Shown: positions 20,088 to 28,421 of the stretch, in pieces
Layout of the letters: every line of letters begins with the position of its first letter
Position numbering within the stretch: position 1 is the stretch's first letter
Origin: Halioglobus maricola
Lineage (GTDB): Bacteria; Pseudomonadota; Gammaproteobacteria; Pseudomonadales; Halieaceae
Direction of reading: 5' to 3'
DNA length: 64,000 nt
Assembly (NCBI RefSeq): GCF_009388985.1
Contig: NZ_CP036422.1
Coordinates: 3,176,501 to 3,240,500 of the forward strand
Made by a program: the position numbers and the translations under genes
The notes under the pieces: model-generated
The model's input: only the letters and a program-made list of their open reading frames with translations
Databases searched by the model: none
What the model was told of the DNA's origin: nothing

Positions 20088-20498
20088 TCAGCTCTTCTTG
20101 CGGACGTAGAGCACCAGCGAGTGATCAGCCAGTTCGAAGCCGTGTTGCTCGGCAATCTCGCGCTGACGCTGCTCGATAAGCTCATCGTGAAATTCAATAA
20201 CATCACCTGACTCCACGTCCACCATGTGGTCGTGGTGCTCGCCCTTGGCAAGTTCGAATACGGAATGGCCCGTCTCGAAATTGTGCCGGGTCACCAGGCC
20301 TGCAGTCTCAAACTGGGTCAGCACCCGATAGACCGTGGCAAGGCCCACATCCTCACCCGCATCCAGCAGCGCGCGATAAACGTCTTCCGCGCTCATATGA
20401 TGGGGGCCCCGGTCAGCTTCGAGAATCTGCAGGATCTTGACGCGGGGGAGTGTCACCTTCAGGCCTGCTTTACGCAGTTCCTGGTTTTCTTCGGCCAT
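20088..20498 (-). CDS. fur: Ferric uptake regulator Fur
   Basis: Fur is the iron-responsive repressor. The 136-residue protein has the N-terminal winged helix (LRKAGLKVTLPRVKILQIL... VYRALLDAG... GLATVYRVLTQFETAGLV) and the metal-binding dimerisation domain with GEHHDHMVDVESGDVIEF and a C-terminal ADHSLVLYVRKK. The CxxC pairs of E. coli Fur are absent (DVESG replaces the Cys motif), as in Pseudomonas Fur, so this is a lineage feature, not damage. It is divergent from bamE and convergent with recN. Confidence 0.97.
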   Translation of the reverse strand: MAEENQELRKAGLKVTLPRVKILQILEADRGPHHMSAEDVYRALLDAGEDVGLATVYRVLTQFETAGLVTRHNFETGHSVFELAKGEHHDHMVDVESGDVIEFHDELIEQRQREIAEQHGFELADHSLVLYVRKKS

Positions 20499-20571
20499 GC
20501 TTCGGGGCTTCTAGTTAGGATTGAGTAGCGGTATGATGCCACCCCAGTTAACGAAGTGGAAGTTTTACCCG

Positions 20572-20907
20572 ATGCGTATTGCCCTGTTAGTCCTCACCCT
20601 CACCTGCCTCAGCGCCTGCGGCGCCGTGGGTTTCCCAGGTGTGTATCGGATCGACGTTGAACAGGGCAATATCGTGACCCCGGACATGGTAGAGCAACTG
20701 GAGCCCGGCATGAGCAAGCGCCAGGTGCGCTTTATCCTCGGTACACCGCTGGTAGAAGACCCCTTCAACAACAACCGCTGGGACTACACCTACCGTCGCA
20801 GCAACGGCCTGGACATCCTGTCTGAGAACCAGCTGACCGTGGTTTTTGAAAATGATGTGTTGGTGGAAGTACGCGGCGATGCCTCCGAGGATCGCGCAGG
20901 GGCCTGA
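20572..20907 (+). CDS. bamE: Outer membrane protein assembly factor BamE (SmpA/OmlA lipoprotein)
   Basis: BamE is a small lipoprotein of the BAM complex that inserts beta-barrel proteins in the outer membrane. I start it at MRIALLVLTLTCLSAC, which gives a signal peptide and a lipobox LSAC with Cys at residue 16; the frame is open 51 bases further up but without signal-like sequence. The mature part has the SmpA/OmlA pattern: YRIDVEQGN, LEPGMSKRQVRFILGTPLVEDPFN, RWDYTY and LTVVFENDVL. The length (111) fits. It is divergent from fur, as in Pseudomonas. Confidence 0.95.
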   Translation: MRIALLVLTLTCLSACGAVGFPGVYRIDVEQGNIVTPDMVEQLEPGMSKRQVRFILGTPLVEDPFNNNRWDYTYRRSNGLDILSENQLTVVFENDVLVEVRGDASEDRAGA

Positions 20908-20924
20908 ACCCCGGCAACTGAGCG

Positions 20925-21227
20925 TTAGCCCTTCGCCCGCTTCTCTTTAGCCCGCGCCGCCCGCGCCTTGCGCACCTCTTTCGGATCGGCAATCAGCGGC
21001 CGGTAGATCTCTACCCTGTCGCCCTCATGCAGCACCTGGGTGGGTGCCACTACCTTGGAGAAGATGCCGAGCTTGGCGTTCTCCAGATCGATCCCTTCGA
21101 ACTTCTCAGTGATGCCCGACTGCTCTGCCGCCGCAAGCGCTGTAGTGCCTTCGGCCACATCCAGCGCGAGGATCATCTGTTTGCCTTCCAGCGCATAGGC
21201 CACTTCCACATGAATGGTTTCGCTCAT
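20925..21227 (-). CDS. rnfH: RnfH family ubiquitin-like protein
   Basis: A 100-residue beta-grasp protein of the RnfH/UPF0125 family: IHVEVAYALEGKQMILALDVAEGTTALAAAEQSGI, then AKLGIFSK and GDRVEIYRPLIADPKEVRKARA, the family's C-terminal signature, followed by a basic tail. The role of RnfH is not settled; it is often encoded beside ratA, as here, four bases after the ratA stop on the same strand. It is convergent with bamE. Confidence 0.93.
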   Translation of the reverse strand: MSETIHVEVAYALEGKQMILALDVAEGTTALAAAEQSGITEKFEGIDLENAKLGIFSKVVAPTQVLHEGDRVEIYRPLIADPKEVRKARAARAKEKRAKG

Positions 21228-21231
21228 CAGA

Positions 21232-21663
21232 TCACCCGTACAGTTGCTTGGCGCGCTTTTCCACTGCGCTCACCAGATTAATCGTTACAGAATCAAACAG
21301 CTTGGCTGCCGCAGCGCCCAGCACCGCGTTGTTCACTTTGAAACTCAGTTCAAGGCTTACCTTACAGGCTTTCTCACCGAGGGGCAGGAATTCCCAACTG
21401 CCCTCAAACTGGTTGAAAGGGCCGTCGACCAGCTCCAGCGCGATATGACGCGAATCTACCACCCTGTTGCGCGTTGAGAAGCTCTGCTTGATGCCGCCCT
21501 TGGCCAGATCCAGCCGCGCTTCGACGATATCGTCAGCGCGGTGCAGCACCTCGGCACCGACGCAGCCTTCCATATAGCGCGGATAGGCTTCGATATCGTT
21601 GACGAGATCAAACATCTGTTTGGGCTTGTAGGGCAGCAGCGCACTACGCTGGATATTAGTCAT
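21232..21663 (-). CDS. ratA: RatA family (START/polyketide cyclase-like) protein
   Basis: The 143-residue protein matches RatA/YfjG: SALLPYKPKQMFDLVNDIEAYPRYMEGCVGAEVL at the N-terminus, FSTRNRV, GPFNQFEGSWEF, and a C-terminal amphipathic helix (FDSVTINLVSAVEKRAKQLYG). It is a SRPBCC fold with a hydrophobic cavity. In E. coli it was described as a toxin blocking 70S association, while homologues are linked to ubiquinone handling (Coq10-like); the cellular role is therefore uncertain. It forms a pair with rnfH and is 43 bases from the NSS transporter on the same strand. Confidence 0.93.
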   Translation of the reverse strand: MTNIQRSALLPYKPKQMFDLVNDIEAYPRYMEGCVGAEVLHRADDIVEARLDLAKGGIKQSFSTRNRVVDSRHIALELVDGPFNQFEGSWEFLPLGEKACKVSLELSFKVNNAVLGAAAAKLFDSVTINLVSAVEKRAKQLYG

Positions 21664-21729
21664 GGCTGATCGTGGGTGTTCGCGTATTTTGCATTAAAAA
21701 TGTCGTTACTAAAGTGGTTTCAATCGGTG

Positions 21730-23079
21730 TTACAGCAGCCGTGCCAGAACCAGGGCAACAATGGCCAGCGGCGCAATATACCGCAACAGCCCCCGCCAGA
21801 GCGAGAACATAGCATCCGACTCGCGGCTCAACTGCTCGCGCAAGACCGCAGGGTGCAACCGCCAGCCCACCAACAGCACGGTGAGCAAACATACCAGAGG
21901 AATCAGGATTTCGGTGGCCAGCTCGTCAAATACCAGTAACAGGTTGTGATTTCCAAACCACCCCTCCCCGGCTAATGACGATGTGATCGCCGCCGCCAGC
22001 AACCAGACCACGCCAGCACACACCAGCACCGCCGCCCAACGCTGGCCGCGCAAGGCCTGGCGCAGCGTACCGATTGCCGGTTCCAACAGCGCGAGGCCGG
22101 CCGCTAGCGCTGTGATCACGGTGAGCAGAAAGAATGCGACCCCGAAACCCTCGCCGTGAGGGATATTGCCAAAGGCATAGGGCGCGCTGATGAACAGCAG
22201 CCCCGGCCCACCATTAGGCACCAGGTTGTTGGCCAGAATCAGCGGGTACACGGCGAGCCCCGCCAGCAGCGCAATCGCTATATTAAAGATCGCCACCGCG
22301 AGGATGGATCGCAGCACCGGGATGCGCCGCGGCGTGTAAGCGCCGTAGGCCATGCCAACGCCGAGGCCCAAACCGAAGGTCAACAGCGCGTGGCTCACCG
22401 CGGCGAGCACCGCCTCACGGGTAAAATCAACGGCCTTCACACTGAACAGAAACTCGCGCGCCAGCACCAGGTTGCCGTTATCAAGGTTAAAGCGCACCAG
22501 TACCGCGAGCAGCGTAATCAGCAGAGGCACCGCGAGCCACACAAATATGCCCAGACCGCGCCGCACCCCCTGGGCACTGACAATCAACAGCACCGCTACA
22601 AACAGGGTCTGCCACAGCAACTGACGCGAGGGGTCGGCCAGCAGCGCTGTGAACGCATCTGCCACCATCGGTGCGCTGGCGTCGGAGAAAGTATTACCAA
22701 GCATCAGCGGGATATAGGCCAGCGCCCAGCCAGCCACCACTACCAGGCAAGCTGCCAGCAGCAGCCCGCTCACCGAGGCCAATACGCCCAGTGCCATCCA
22801 GCGGCGGGAAATAAGGTTGCGGTCAGCCACCCGCCGAAGTGCCAGCGGCGGCCCCGCTCTGCCGTGGCTACCGATCACGATCTCCGCGACCATGATCGGC
22901 ACACTCAATAACAACAGGGAGGCGACGTAAGTCAGCATGAACGCGCCGCCACCGTTGGTGCCCATCAGCCAGGAAAAGCGCCAAAGGCTACCCATCCCGA
23001 TGGTGGCCGCCGCCAGCGCCAGCACGAAGGTCGTGCGTGAGTGCCAGCCGGGCGAGGTACCCCACACTGCTGCTACCAC
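21730..23079 (-). CDS. Sodium-dependent transporter, NSS/SNF family
   Basis: The 449-residue polytopic membrane protein carries the NSS (LeuT-fold) TM1 signature GMGSLWRFSWLMGTNGGGAF, in which the unwound helix binds Na+ and substrate, and about eleven or twelve membrane segments. Bacterial members import amino acids or related compounds with Na+; the substrate is not predictable. The start used is GTG (23079), with AGG some way upstream; a second GTG four codons downstream is possible. It is divergent from smpB and precedes ratA-rnfH. Confidence 0.9.
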   Translation of the reverse strand: MVAAVWGTSPGWHSRTTFVLALAAATIGMGSLWRFSWLMGTNGGGAFMLTYVASLLLLSVPIMVAEIVIGSHGRAGPPLALRRVADRNLISRRWMALGVLASVSGLLLAACLVVVAGWALAYIPLMLGNTFSDASAPMVADAFTALLADPSRQLLWQTLFVAVLLIVSAQGVRRGLGIFVWLAVPLLITLLAVLVRFNLDNGNLVLAREFLFSVKAVDFTREAVLAAVSHALLTFGLGLGVGMAYGAYTPRRIPVLRSILAVAIFNIAIALLAGLAVYPLILANNLVPNGGPGLLFISAPYAFGNIPHGEGFGVAFFLLTVITALAAGLALLEPAIGTLRQALRGQRWAAVLVCAGVVWLLAAAITSSLAGEGWFGNHNLLLVFDELATEILIPLVCLLTVLLVGWRLHPAVLREQLSRESDAMFSLWRGLLRYIAPLAIVALVLARLL

Positions 23080-23173
23080 TAAAAAATACCTAGAATTATC
23101 ATGAGTTTAGATTGCACCAGCGACACCGGAGTGAAAAGGGAAAGATTACCGTTTATGTCCTTTCCCGCGTCCG

Positions 23174-23184
23174 TATAATGCGCG
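23174..23184 (+). promoter_or_regulatory. -10 element and GC-rich discriminator of smpB
   Basis: A perfect TATAAT (23174-23179) is followed by GCGCG. The transcription start expected ~7 bases downstream falls at or next to the A of the smpB ATG (23187), implying a leaderless or nearly leaderless mRNA. The same 11 bases (TATAATGCGCG) occur before ssrA at 34259. No good -35 hexamer is seen. Confidence 0.6.
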
Positions 23185-23186
23185 CC

Positions 23187-23669
23187 ATGGCTAAAAAGAA
23201 ACACAAGACACCGGAAAACGTTATCGCCCAGAACAAACGGGCGAGCTTCGACTACCAATTGCTGGAGACCTTCGAGGCGGGCGTCTCGCTGGCCGGCTGG
23301 GAAGTCAAAAGCCTGCGTGCAGGCAAAGCCGATCTGGCGGATTCCTATGTATTCATGCAAAACGGTGAAGCCTTCCTGCTGAATGCACATATCACCCCGC
23401 TGCTCAGCGCCTCCACTCACTACGTGACGGAGCCCACTCGCAACCGCAAGTTGTTGCTGAACAAGAAGGAGCTGGCCAAGATCCTGGCGGCCACCACTGC
23501 CAAGGGCCAGACCTGCGTGTGCACGTCGCTGTACTGGAAGGGCCATCTGGTGAAAGCAAGGATCGCGCTCGCCGTGGGTAAAACGGCGCACGACAAACGC
23601 GACACAGAAAAAGACAAAGACTGGAACCGGCAAAAGCAGCGTATTATCCGCGACAACGTTAAGCAGTGA
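23187..23669 (+). CDS. smpB: SsrA-binding protein SmpB
   Basis: SmpB binds tmRNA and brings it to stalled ribosomes. The 160-residue product begins MAKKKHKTPENVIAQNKRASFDY and contains the family signature EAGVSLAGWEVKSLRAGKADLADSYV, then LLNAHI, RNRKLLLNKKEL and the C-terminal basic tail KRDTEKDKDWNRQKQRIIRD that reaches the decoding centre. The start is chosen at this ATG because the protein matches SmpB from here; the frame extends upstream but covers the promoter. It lies in the same window as ssrA, 10.6 kb away. Confidence 0.98.
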   Translation: MAKKKHKTPENVIAQNKRASFDYQLLETFEAGVSLAGWEVKSLRAGKADLADSYVFMQNGEAFLLNAHITPLLSASTHYVTEPTRNRKLLLNKKELAKILAATTAKGQTCVCTSLYWKGHLVKARIALAVGKTAHDKRDTEKDKDWNRQKQRIIRDNVKQ

Positions 23670-23690
23670 CGTTCTTAGACTAACTCGGTC

Positions 23691-23937
23691 TATAAATCGC
23701 CTTGCCGAACCTGGAGACCGGTACCATAGTTAATACTGTGAGTCCCCGAGCTATCTCCGCCCCTGGAGCAGAAGGGGTAACTCACGTGGTATACGGTGAT
23801 AACCGCAATACTCTCCCATGGAGGAGAGCACCTGGCGGAAGGCCCTGACGATAGCCGTCTATTGCTAGCTGTCATCCCCCGTCAAAGGTCACCACTTAAC
23901 CGCAGTCGACTGCTCCCCTGTATTCGATTGCGGTTTT
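23691..23937 (+). ncRNA. Candidate structured RNA downstream of smpB
   Basis: The 284 bases between smpB and the convergent permease contain no convincing reading frame but are rich in paired segments: GTGAGT/ACTCAC (23738-23743 with 23780-23785) enclosing CCCCT/AGGGG; CTCTCC/GGAGAG around CATGGA (~23811-23828); TGAC...GTCA with ATAGC/GCTA inside (~23845-23873); and a final 10-bp stem followed by TTTT. A TATAAA box lies at 23691 but lacks a good -35. It could be an independent small RNA or the structured 3' UTR of smpB. It does not match the parts of 4.5S RNA, RNase P RNA, 6S RNA or common riboswitches that I can recall. Confidence 0.35.
23899..23937 (+). terminator. Rho-independent-like terminator after smpB/candidate RNA
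   Basis: CCGCAGTCGA (23900-23909) pairs with TCGATTGCGG (23924-23933), ten pairs including one G-T, with a 14-base loop, then TTTT. It is oriented for plus-strand transcription; the minus-strand copy has only TT after the stem. Confidence 0.6.
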
Positions 23938-23953
23938 CCGTTGCCGGTAAACT

Positions 23954-24766
23954 TTAGCCGAACGCCCGTGCCAGCATGCGCACCGACACAATCAGCAGAA
24001 AGACACCAAACAGTAAACTCAACTGGCGCTGATTAAGCTTGTGCGCAAGCTTTGCACCCAGCGGCGCCATCATCACCGTCATCGGCGAAATAGCCGCCAC
24101 GCCAATCAGGTTCACGTAGCCAATATTCATCGCCGGCAGGCGCGGGTCACCCCAGCCGTTGATGATGAAACCGATGGTGCCCGGAATGGCGATCAACAGC
24201 CCGAAGAACGCCGCCGTTCCCACCGCCCGGTGAATGGGCTGGCTCATCATGGTCAGCGCCGCCACACTGAAGGTGCCACCACCGATACCCATCATCGAGG
24301 AAAGCCCGCCGATCATTGTCGGCAAGACAATTGCGGCCGGGCGCCGGGGCACATCTTTCCAGGGCCGAAAATTTTCCAGCGGCAGCATCATGTGAATGGC
24401 GATGACCAGGGCCACCACACCGAAAATACCGGCGAGCACGATACTTTGCACCTGAGCCGCCAGCACCGAACCCATCAGCGAACCGACAAAAATGAACGGC
24501 CCCCAAAACTGGACCAGGCTGACATCCACCGCGCCCTTGGCATGATGGGCGCGTGAGGAAGAAATCGAGGTGAAGATAATGGTCGCCAACGACGTCCCCA
24601 CCGCGATATGCATACGGATGGCGGGGTCGACCCCGCGCAGTGCTAGTGCGGTATCGAGCACCGGCACAATCACGATGCCACCACCCACACCGAGCAGCCC
24701 GGCGATAACACCCGCCACCGCACCGGTAGCGAGCATGGTAAGAATCAAGGGAATGAGGCCTTCCAC
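23954..24766 (-). CDS. TauE/SafE family permease (sulfite/organosulfonate exporter type)
   Basis: The 270-residue protein has about eight membrane segments in two repeats with the family's Gly-rich motifs: AGVIAGLLGVGGGIVIVPVL in the first half and GGLSSMMGIGGGTFSVAAL in the second. TauE/SafE proteins are assigned to export of sulfite, sulfonates or related anions across the inner membrane, but substrates differ widely. The GTG start has AAGGAG seven bases upstream. It is followed in the opposite direction by the candidate RNA and smpB, and preceded on the same strand by the dihydrodipicolinate-reductase-like gene (53-base gap), so they may be cotranscribed. Confidence 0.9.
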   Translation of the reverse strand: MEGLIPLILTMLATGAVAGVIAGLLGVGGGIVIVPVLDTALALRGVDPAIRMHIAVGTSLATIIFTSISSSRAHHAKGAVDVSLVQFWGPFIFVGSLMGSVLAAQVQSIVLAGIFGVVALVIAIHMMLPLENFRPWKDVPRRPAAIVLPTMIGGLSSMMGIGGGTFSVAALTMMSQPIHRAVGTAAFFGLLIAIPGTIGFIINGWGDPRLPAMNIGYVNLIGVAAISPMTVMMAPLGAKLAHKLNQRQLSLLFGVFLLIVSVRMLARAFG

Positions 24767-24819
24767 GGGCAGCTCCTTATGAGATCAGCCGGCAGAATAC
24801 ACCGCACAGACAGCCAAGC

Positions 24820-25884
24820 TCAATCGGGACGGTAGAGGCCCTTACCCGTAATCTTGGGAAGATCCATCGCTGCAACCAGGCCCGGCGTGTGATTGACAAC
24901 CGCGGGAATGGCATTAACGATGGCCGTGGCGGTTTGAATCACACCCGCCACCGCGTGGTCGCCGTTGCGATCCTCCATGTCCATGGTAATTTCCATGCGT
25001 GGCTCACCTTCAATAATGGCCCGGTAACCTTTACCGCGGGGCCAGTCGGGCGCGATGTCTTCGGTGAGGCGAGTGACATGCTCCAGGACAATCGCGTCGC
25101 GGCCGTCAATCACCCCACGCACCTCAAAGCGCATTGCGCCTGTCGTGCCCGCTTCGAACAGGCCCATGCCGTTCGTCACGTCCTCATTCAGAGGGAGCCG
25201 CTCATGAACTTCATAGACCCGATCAAGCGTCACGCCCAGCCCCTCGGCGACGGAGTGCACTGCCCCACCCCACCCCAGCGACAACATGCCTTCCTGGAAC
25301 AACATACAGTCGTGGTCGGTCGGATAGCCGAAGCCCATCACTTCGCGAATGGTGTGTTCCTGTTCGTAAGTGGAGTAATTGATAACCTCCTGCATGCGCA
25401 CACTGGTCCAGTACTCGGACAGCCCGGTAAAGACCAATGGCATGGTGTCATTCGCAAAGCCGGGATCGATACCATTGTTGAAACAGGTGACACCGCCCTC
25501 CTCGCACGCGGCTGCCAGAGGGTCCGCCAGAAATGCGATTGAGGGGTTGCGCGGACACTGCAACATGAAGAGTGAACTGGCAACCACATTGATCCCGGCC
25601 CGCAAGCAACGCGTCTGATCTTCAGCCGCTTCCATCATCCGGGTTTCGGAATGCGCGGTGTACACGACACAGTCAGGGCCCAGGGCCAGTGCAGCGTCGA
25701 TGTCATCGGTGGCAAGGATACCCGTCGGCTCTCCGAGGCCCGCCAGTTCGGCCACATCCTTGCCCGCCTTGTTTTCGCTGGAAACAATATGCCCAATCAG
25801 CTCCAGTTCAGGGTGATTAAGCACAGCTCGCACTGCGTACTGGCCGACGTTACCCGTACCCCAGGTCACCACATTGATTGTCAT
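24820..25884 (-). CDS. Dihydrodipicolinate-reductase-like NAD(P)-binding protein
   Basis: A 354-residue protein with an N-terminal Rossmann fold (INVVTWGTGNVGQYAVRAVL; GTGNVG is the dinucleotide motif) resembling the N-domain of DapB and of amine/2,4-diaminopentanoate dehydrogenases. It lacks the HHxHKxDAPSGTA active site of true DapB, whose gene is at 12459-13265, so it is not the lysine-pathway enzyme. Families of this type are numerous in mycobacteria and marine gammaproteobacteria, often near lipid or steroid catabolism genes, but their substrates are mostly unknown. A GGGAGAA ribosome-binding site precedes the ATG. Confidence 0.75.
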   Translation of the reverse strand: MTINVVTWGTGNVGQYAVRAVLNHPELELIGHIVSSENKAGKDVAELAGLGEPTGILATDDIDAALALGPDCVVYTAHSETRMMEAAEDQTRCLRAGINVVASSLFMLQCPRNPSIAFLADPLAAACEEGGVTCFNNGIDPGFANDTMPLVFTGLSEYWTSVRMQEVINYSTYEQEHTIREVMGFGYPTDHDCMLFQEGMLSLGWGGAVHSVAEGLGVTLDRVYEVHERLPLNEDVTNGMGLFEAGTTGAMRFEVRGVIDGRDAIVLEHVTRLTEDIAPDWPRGKGYRAIIEGEPRMEITMDMEDRNGDHAVAGVIQTATAIVNAIPAVVNHTPGLVAAMDLPKITGKGLYRPD

Positions 25885-25942
25885 TATCTATTCTCCCGGT
25901 GATTGATTGTCATGAAACGTACGTAAGTGAGCCGCATCCGGA

Positions 25943-28309
25943 CTAGAGCCGGGTCACCAGGCCGCTATCCCCATCGAGGCGGACCCGGTCACCGGTTTGC
26001 AGAACACGCGTGCCGACACGTGTATTCACCACGCAGGGCAGCCCATATTCGCGCGCAATCACCGCACCATGGGACACTGAACTCCCAAGGTCAGTCACAA
26101 GCCCTGCGATCATGCTGAAGTACGGCGTCCACCCGATATCAGTGATAGGGGTAACCAGGATTTCTCCGGGTTGCAGGCTCGCTGCATCCGCCAGGGTTAG
26201 CGCCACCCGCGCCGTACCCTCGACGACACCTGTCGACGCGGGGCGCCCTTCCAGCGCACCATCGCCCGCTGCTGCAGCGGCGACTTCCACAGGCTGCGGC
26301 TTGCCCACTGAAATTTCAGGAAACGATAACTTCTGCTGAAACGGCAAGGCCTTGCGTCGCAGCTCTGCCTGCGCCACGCGTGCGTCACCTGGCGCGGCTA
26401 CAAATGCCGCCAGTTCGTCCATGCCAAAAAAGTAGACCAGGTCTGCATCGGGCAGATGGCCTTCCTCTGCAAGCAATGCGCCCAGTTGCGCAAACGCCAG
26501 CTTGAACCTGTGCGCTGCTCGCACCAGATGTGACTTGGTGTGCTCCCGCCGGCGAATAGCATTATGGGCGCGCGGCAGCACAAAACGCAGCCCGCGGCTA
26601 AGGCCGACCTCGTCGATCGGGGCGTGCGACGCCTGCTTGATAACGCCCCCGGCGAGCCGGGCACTCACTGCAGCCTGCATGCTCTGCACAAGCGTGGCGG
26701 GGTCATCGCCCCAGGAGGGATCGCGAACACAAAGTTCACGGTAGCCACGATGGCCATGGTCGCGAAGAAACGTCGATAGCCCTTCAGCCAGATCCGGTTG
26801 GCTGCGCAGCCAGCTGAGCGCGTCCTCAATGGAAGCTTGTGCAAAGCCAGTGGGCGCTTGAGGATGCTCCGCCACTTGCGCGACCAGCTCATCCAGCTCT
26901 GCCAACATCATCGCGCTCTCAACTTCGCTGGCACCCGCCAACAAACGCACGGCCTCAGCCTGCTCCTCCAGGCTCGCCTGGTTGGAACGCCTGGCGACCA
27001 TGTTTTCCACAATGGCTGACGTGAAGCCAGACAACGCAGAGCTCTGAATATGAACCGCCATAGCGTGATTGAAGAACCACGCCTTGCCTTCGATCTCGGC
27101 CCACTGTTCACGGCTGGTGGCGCACGACGCCAACTGGAATGCCGCCATCTCTGCATCAAAATCTTGCACCACACTGGGCGCTCGCCAACAGTAGTGCAAA
27201 AGCTTTCCGGTATTGATGACCCTGCGCCACAGCGGCTGTGGCGGCAGCGGTTTGAGCTCGGGCACCACGCGGCCACACAATGTCTGGGCCGTCTGTTCCA
27301 CACTCGAACCAAGCACAGCCGCGCCCATCACCACGTTACCGGTAAGGTTCAAAAAGAGATGGCCGAAGCCCCAGGCAGTGACCTGCCAGGCCGGGTCTAT
27401 GGCAGCCCGCGCACCGACCTTCACCTGCATGTCCTGCAAGCCGTAGTCGATACCCCAGCCGGTAAATGACCCGGTGAGCGGGCTCACGGCACCGGGCATC
27501 ATTTCGCTCACATTGGAGATGGTGAGCACGTCGTCCGGCCGCGGGAGCTCAGTATCGAATTCACCCAAATCTGCTGGCAATGTCGTGATAGGTCGGGCCT
27601 GTAACCAGTACAACACACCTGCTTCATCGATCGCCCACTCCAGGTCCAGAGGCTGCCCCGCGACTGCCTCGGCGCGTCGGGCATCCGCTGCAATTTCCTC
27701 GAGGGCTGTAGCGTCCAGCAACAATTGATCACCCGCCGAGTGACTGGCGACGCGAACACCGTCAGGGTCGATGACATAATGATCCGGCGTCGCTTCACCG
27801 CTCACCAGTGCCTCGCCAAGTCCAGCCACCGCATCGATCACAAGATGATCCCGGCGCGCACTCACCGGGTCAGCGGTAAACACCACGCCGGCATAACGTG
27901 CGTTGACCATACGCTGCACAACCACATTCATGACTGCACCAGCGTTGCCCGTCTGGCGCTGCTGATAGGCTTCAGCCCGGGCATCACCTGCAGATTCCAC
28001 GCACTGACGAATCGCAGCCTGCACCGCGTCTTCGCCCTGGACGTTCAGCACAGTATCGTACTGGCCGGCAAAGGACGCCTCGGCGCCGTCTTCACCCTGA
28101 GCGGACGACCGCACGGCAACAGGACCGGTGCCCAGGGTATTAAGGTGCGTGGATAGATCAGCCGGCGGCGCATCAGCACTGGCAGCGAGAATAACGAAGG
28201 CCGGCGGCACTCGCAGGCCCATGGATTGCAGTTGGGCCAGGCCGTGAGCCTTACCCCCGCATGAATCGTCCGTGATCTGATCGAGCGTTATTATTTTGGA
28301 CGTGGTCAA
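25943..28309 (-). CDS. PEP-synthase-like / rifampicin-phosphotransferase-like enzyme
   Basis: The 788-residue protein has an N-terminal ATP-grasp (pyruvate-phosphate dikinase N) domain: GGKAHGLAQLQSMGLRVPPAFVI, VAVRSSAQGEDGAEASFAGQYDTVL, MVNARYAGVVFTADPVS, LDLEWAIDEAGVLYWLQARPI. At the extreme C-terminus is a phosphohistidine domain (VTDLGSSVSHGAVIAREYGLPCVV, His in SHGA). ATP-grasp, a variable middle and a terminal His domain is the order found in rifampicin phosphotransferase and related PEP-utilising enzymes; the pyruvate-binding TIM barrel of PEP synthase is absent. It probably phosphorylates a small molecule via phospho-His; the middle domain (~290-660) that would bind it is unfamiliar. 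The TTG at 28309 is preferred because GGAG lies seven bases before it; a TTG 13 codons upstream has no such site. Confidence 0.8.
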   Translation of the reverse strand: MTTSKIITLDQITDDSCGGKAHGLAQLQSMGLRVPPAFVILAASADAPPADLSTHLNTLGTGPVAVRSSAQGEDGAEASFAGQYDTVLNVQGEDAVQAAIRQCVESAGDARAEAYQQRQTGNAGAVMNVVVQRMVNARYAGVVFTADPVSARRDHLVIDAVAGLGEALVSGEATPDHYVIDPDGVRVASHSAGDQLLLDATALEEIAADARRAEAVAGQPLDLEWAIDEAGVLYWLQARPITTLPADLGEFDTELPRPDDVLTISNVSEMMPGAVSPLTGSFTGWGIDYGLQDMQVKVGARAAIDPAWQVTAWGFGHLFLNLTGNVVMGAAVLGSSVEQTAQTLCGRVVPELKPLPPQPLWRRVINTGKLLHYCWRAPSVVQDFDAEMAAFQLASCATSREQWAEIEGKAWFFNHAMAVHIQSSALSGFTSAIVENMVARRSNQASLEEQAEAVRLLAGASEVESAMMLAELDELVAQVAEHPQAPTGFAQASIEDALSWLRSQPDLAEGLSTFLRDHGHRGYRELCVRDPSWGDDPATLVQSMQAAVSARLAGGVIKQASHAPIDEVGLSRGLRFVLPRAHNAIRRREHTKSHLVRAAHRFKLAFAQLGALLAEEGHLPDADLVYFFGMDELAAFVAAPGDARVAQAELRRKALPFQQKLSFPEISVGKPQPVEVAAAAAGDGALEGRPASTGVVEGTARVALTLADAASLQPGEILVTPITDIGWTPYFSMIAGLVTDLGSSVSHGAVIAREYGLPCVVNTRVGTRVLQTGDRVRLDGDSGLVTRL

Positions 28310-28421
28310 CTTTGGCTCCAGCGGCTTGTGACAATCAGCCTCGCACAACCAATGCGCAGGTCAATTTACCGGGAACGCCTATTTAAACCACGTTGTTGGA
28401 TTTACCTGGTTGCAATAGCTC

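Noticed and set aside
20088-20498. Fur lacking CxxC motifs as a sign of damage
   Set aside because: Pseudomonas Fur also lacks them; all other motifs are intact.
22156-22911. Plus-strand open frame of ~250 codons opposite the NSS transporter
   Set aside because: Its translation is rich in His, Gln and Arg with no motif, while the opposite strand encodes a clear transporter.
23690-23875. Minus-strand open frame of 61 codons within the candidate RNA region
   Set aside because: No ribosome-binding site and no protein-like pattern; pairing of segments fits an RNA better.
24820-25884. Second dapB
   Set aside because: The HHxHKxDAPSGTA active-site motif is absent; only the nucleotide-binding half is similar.
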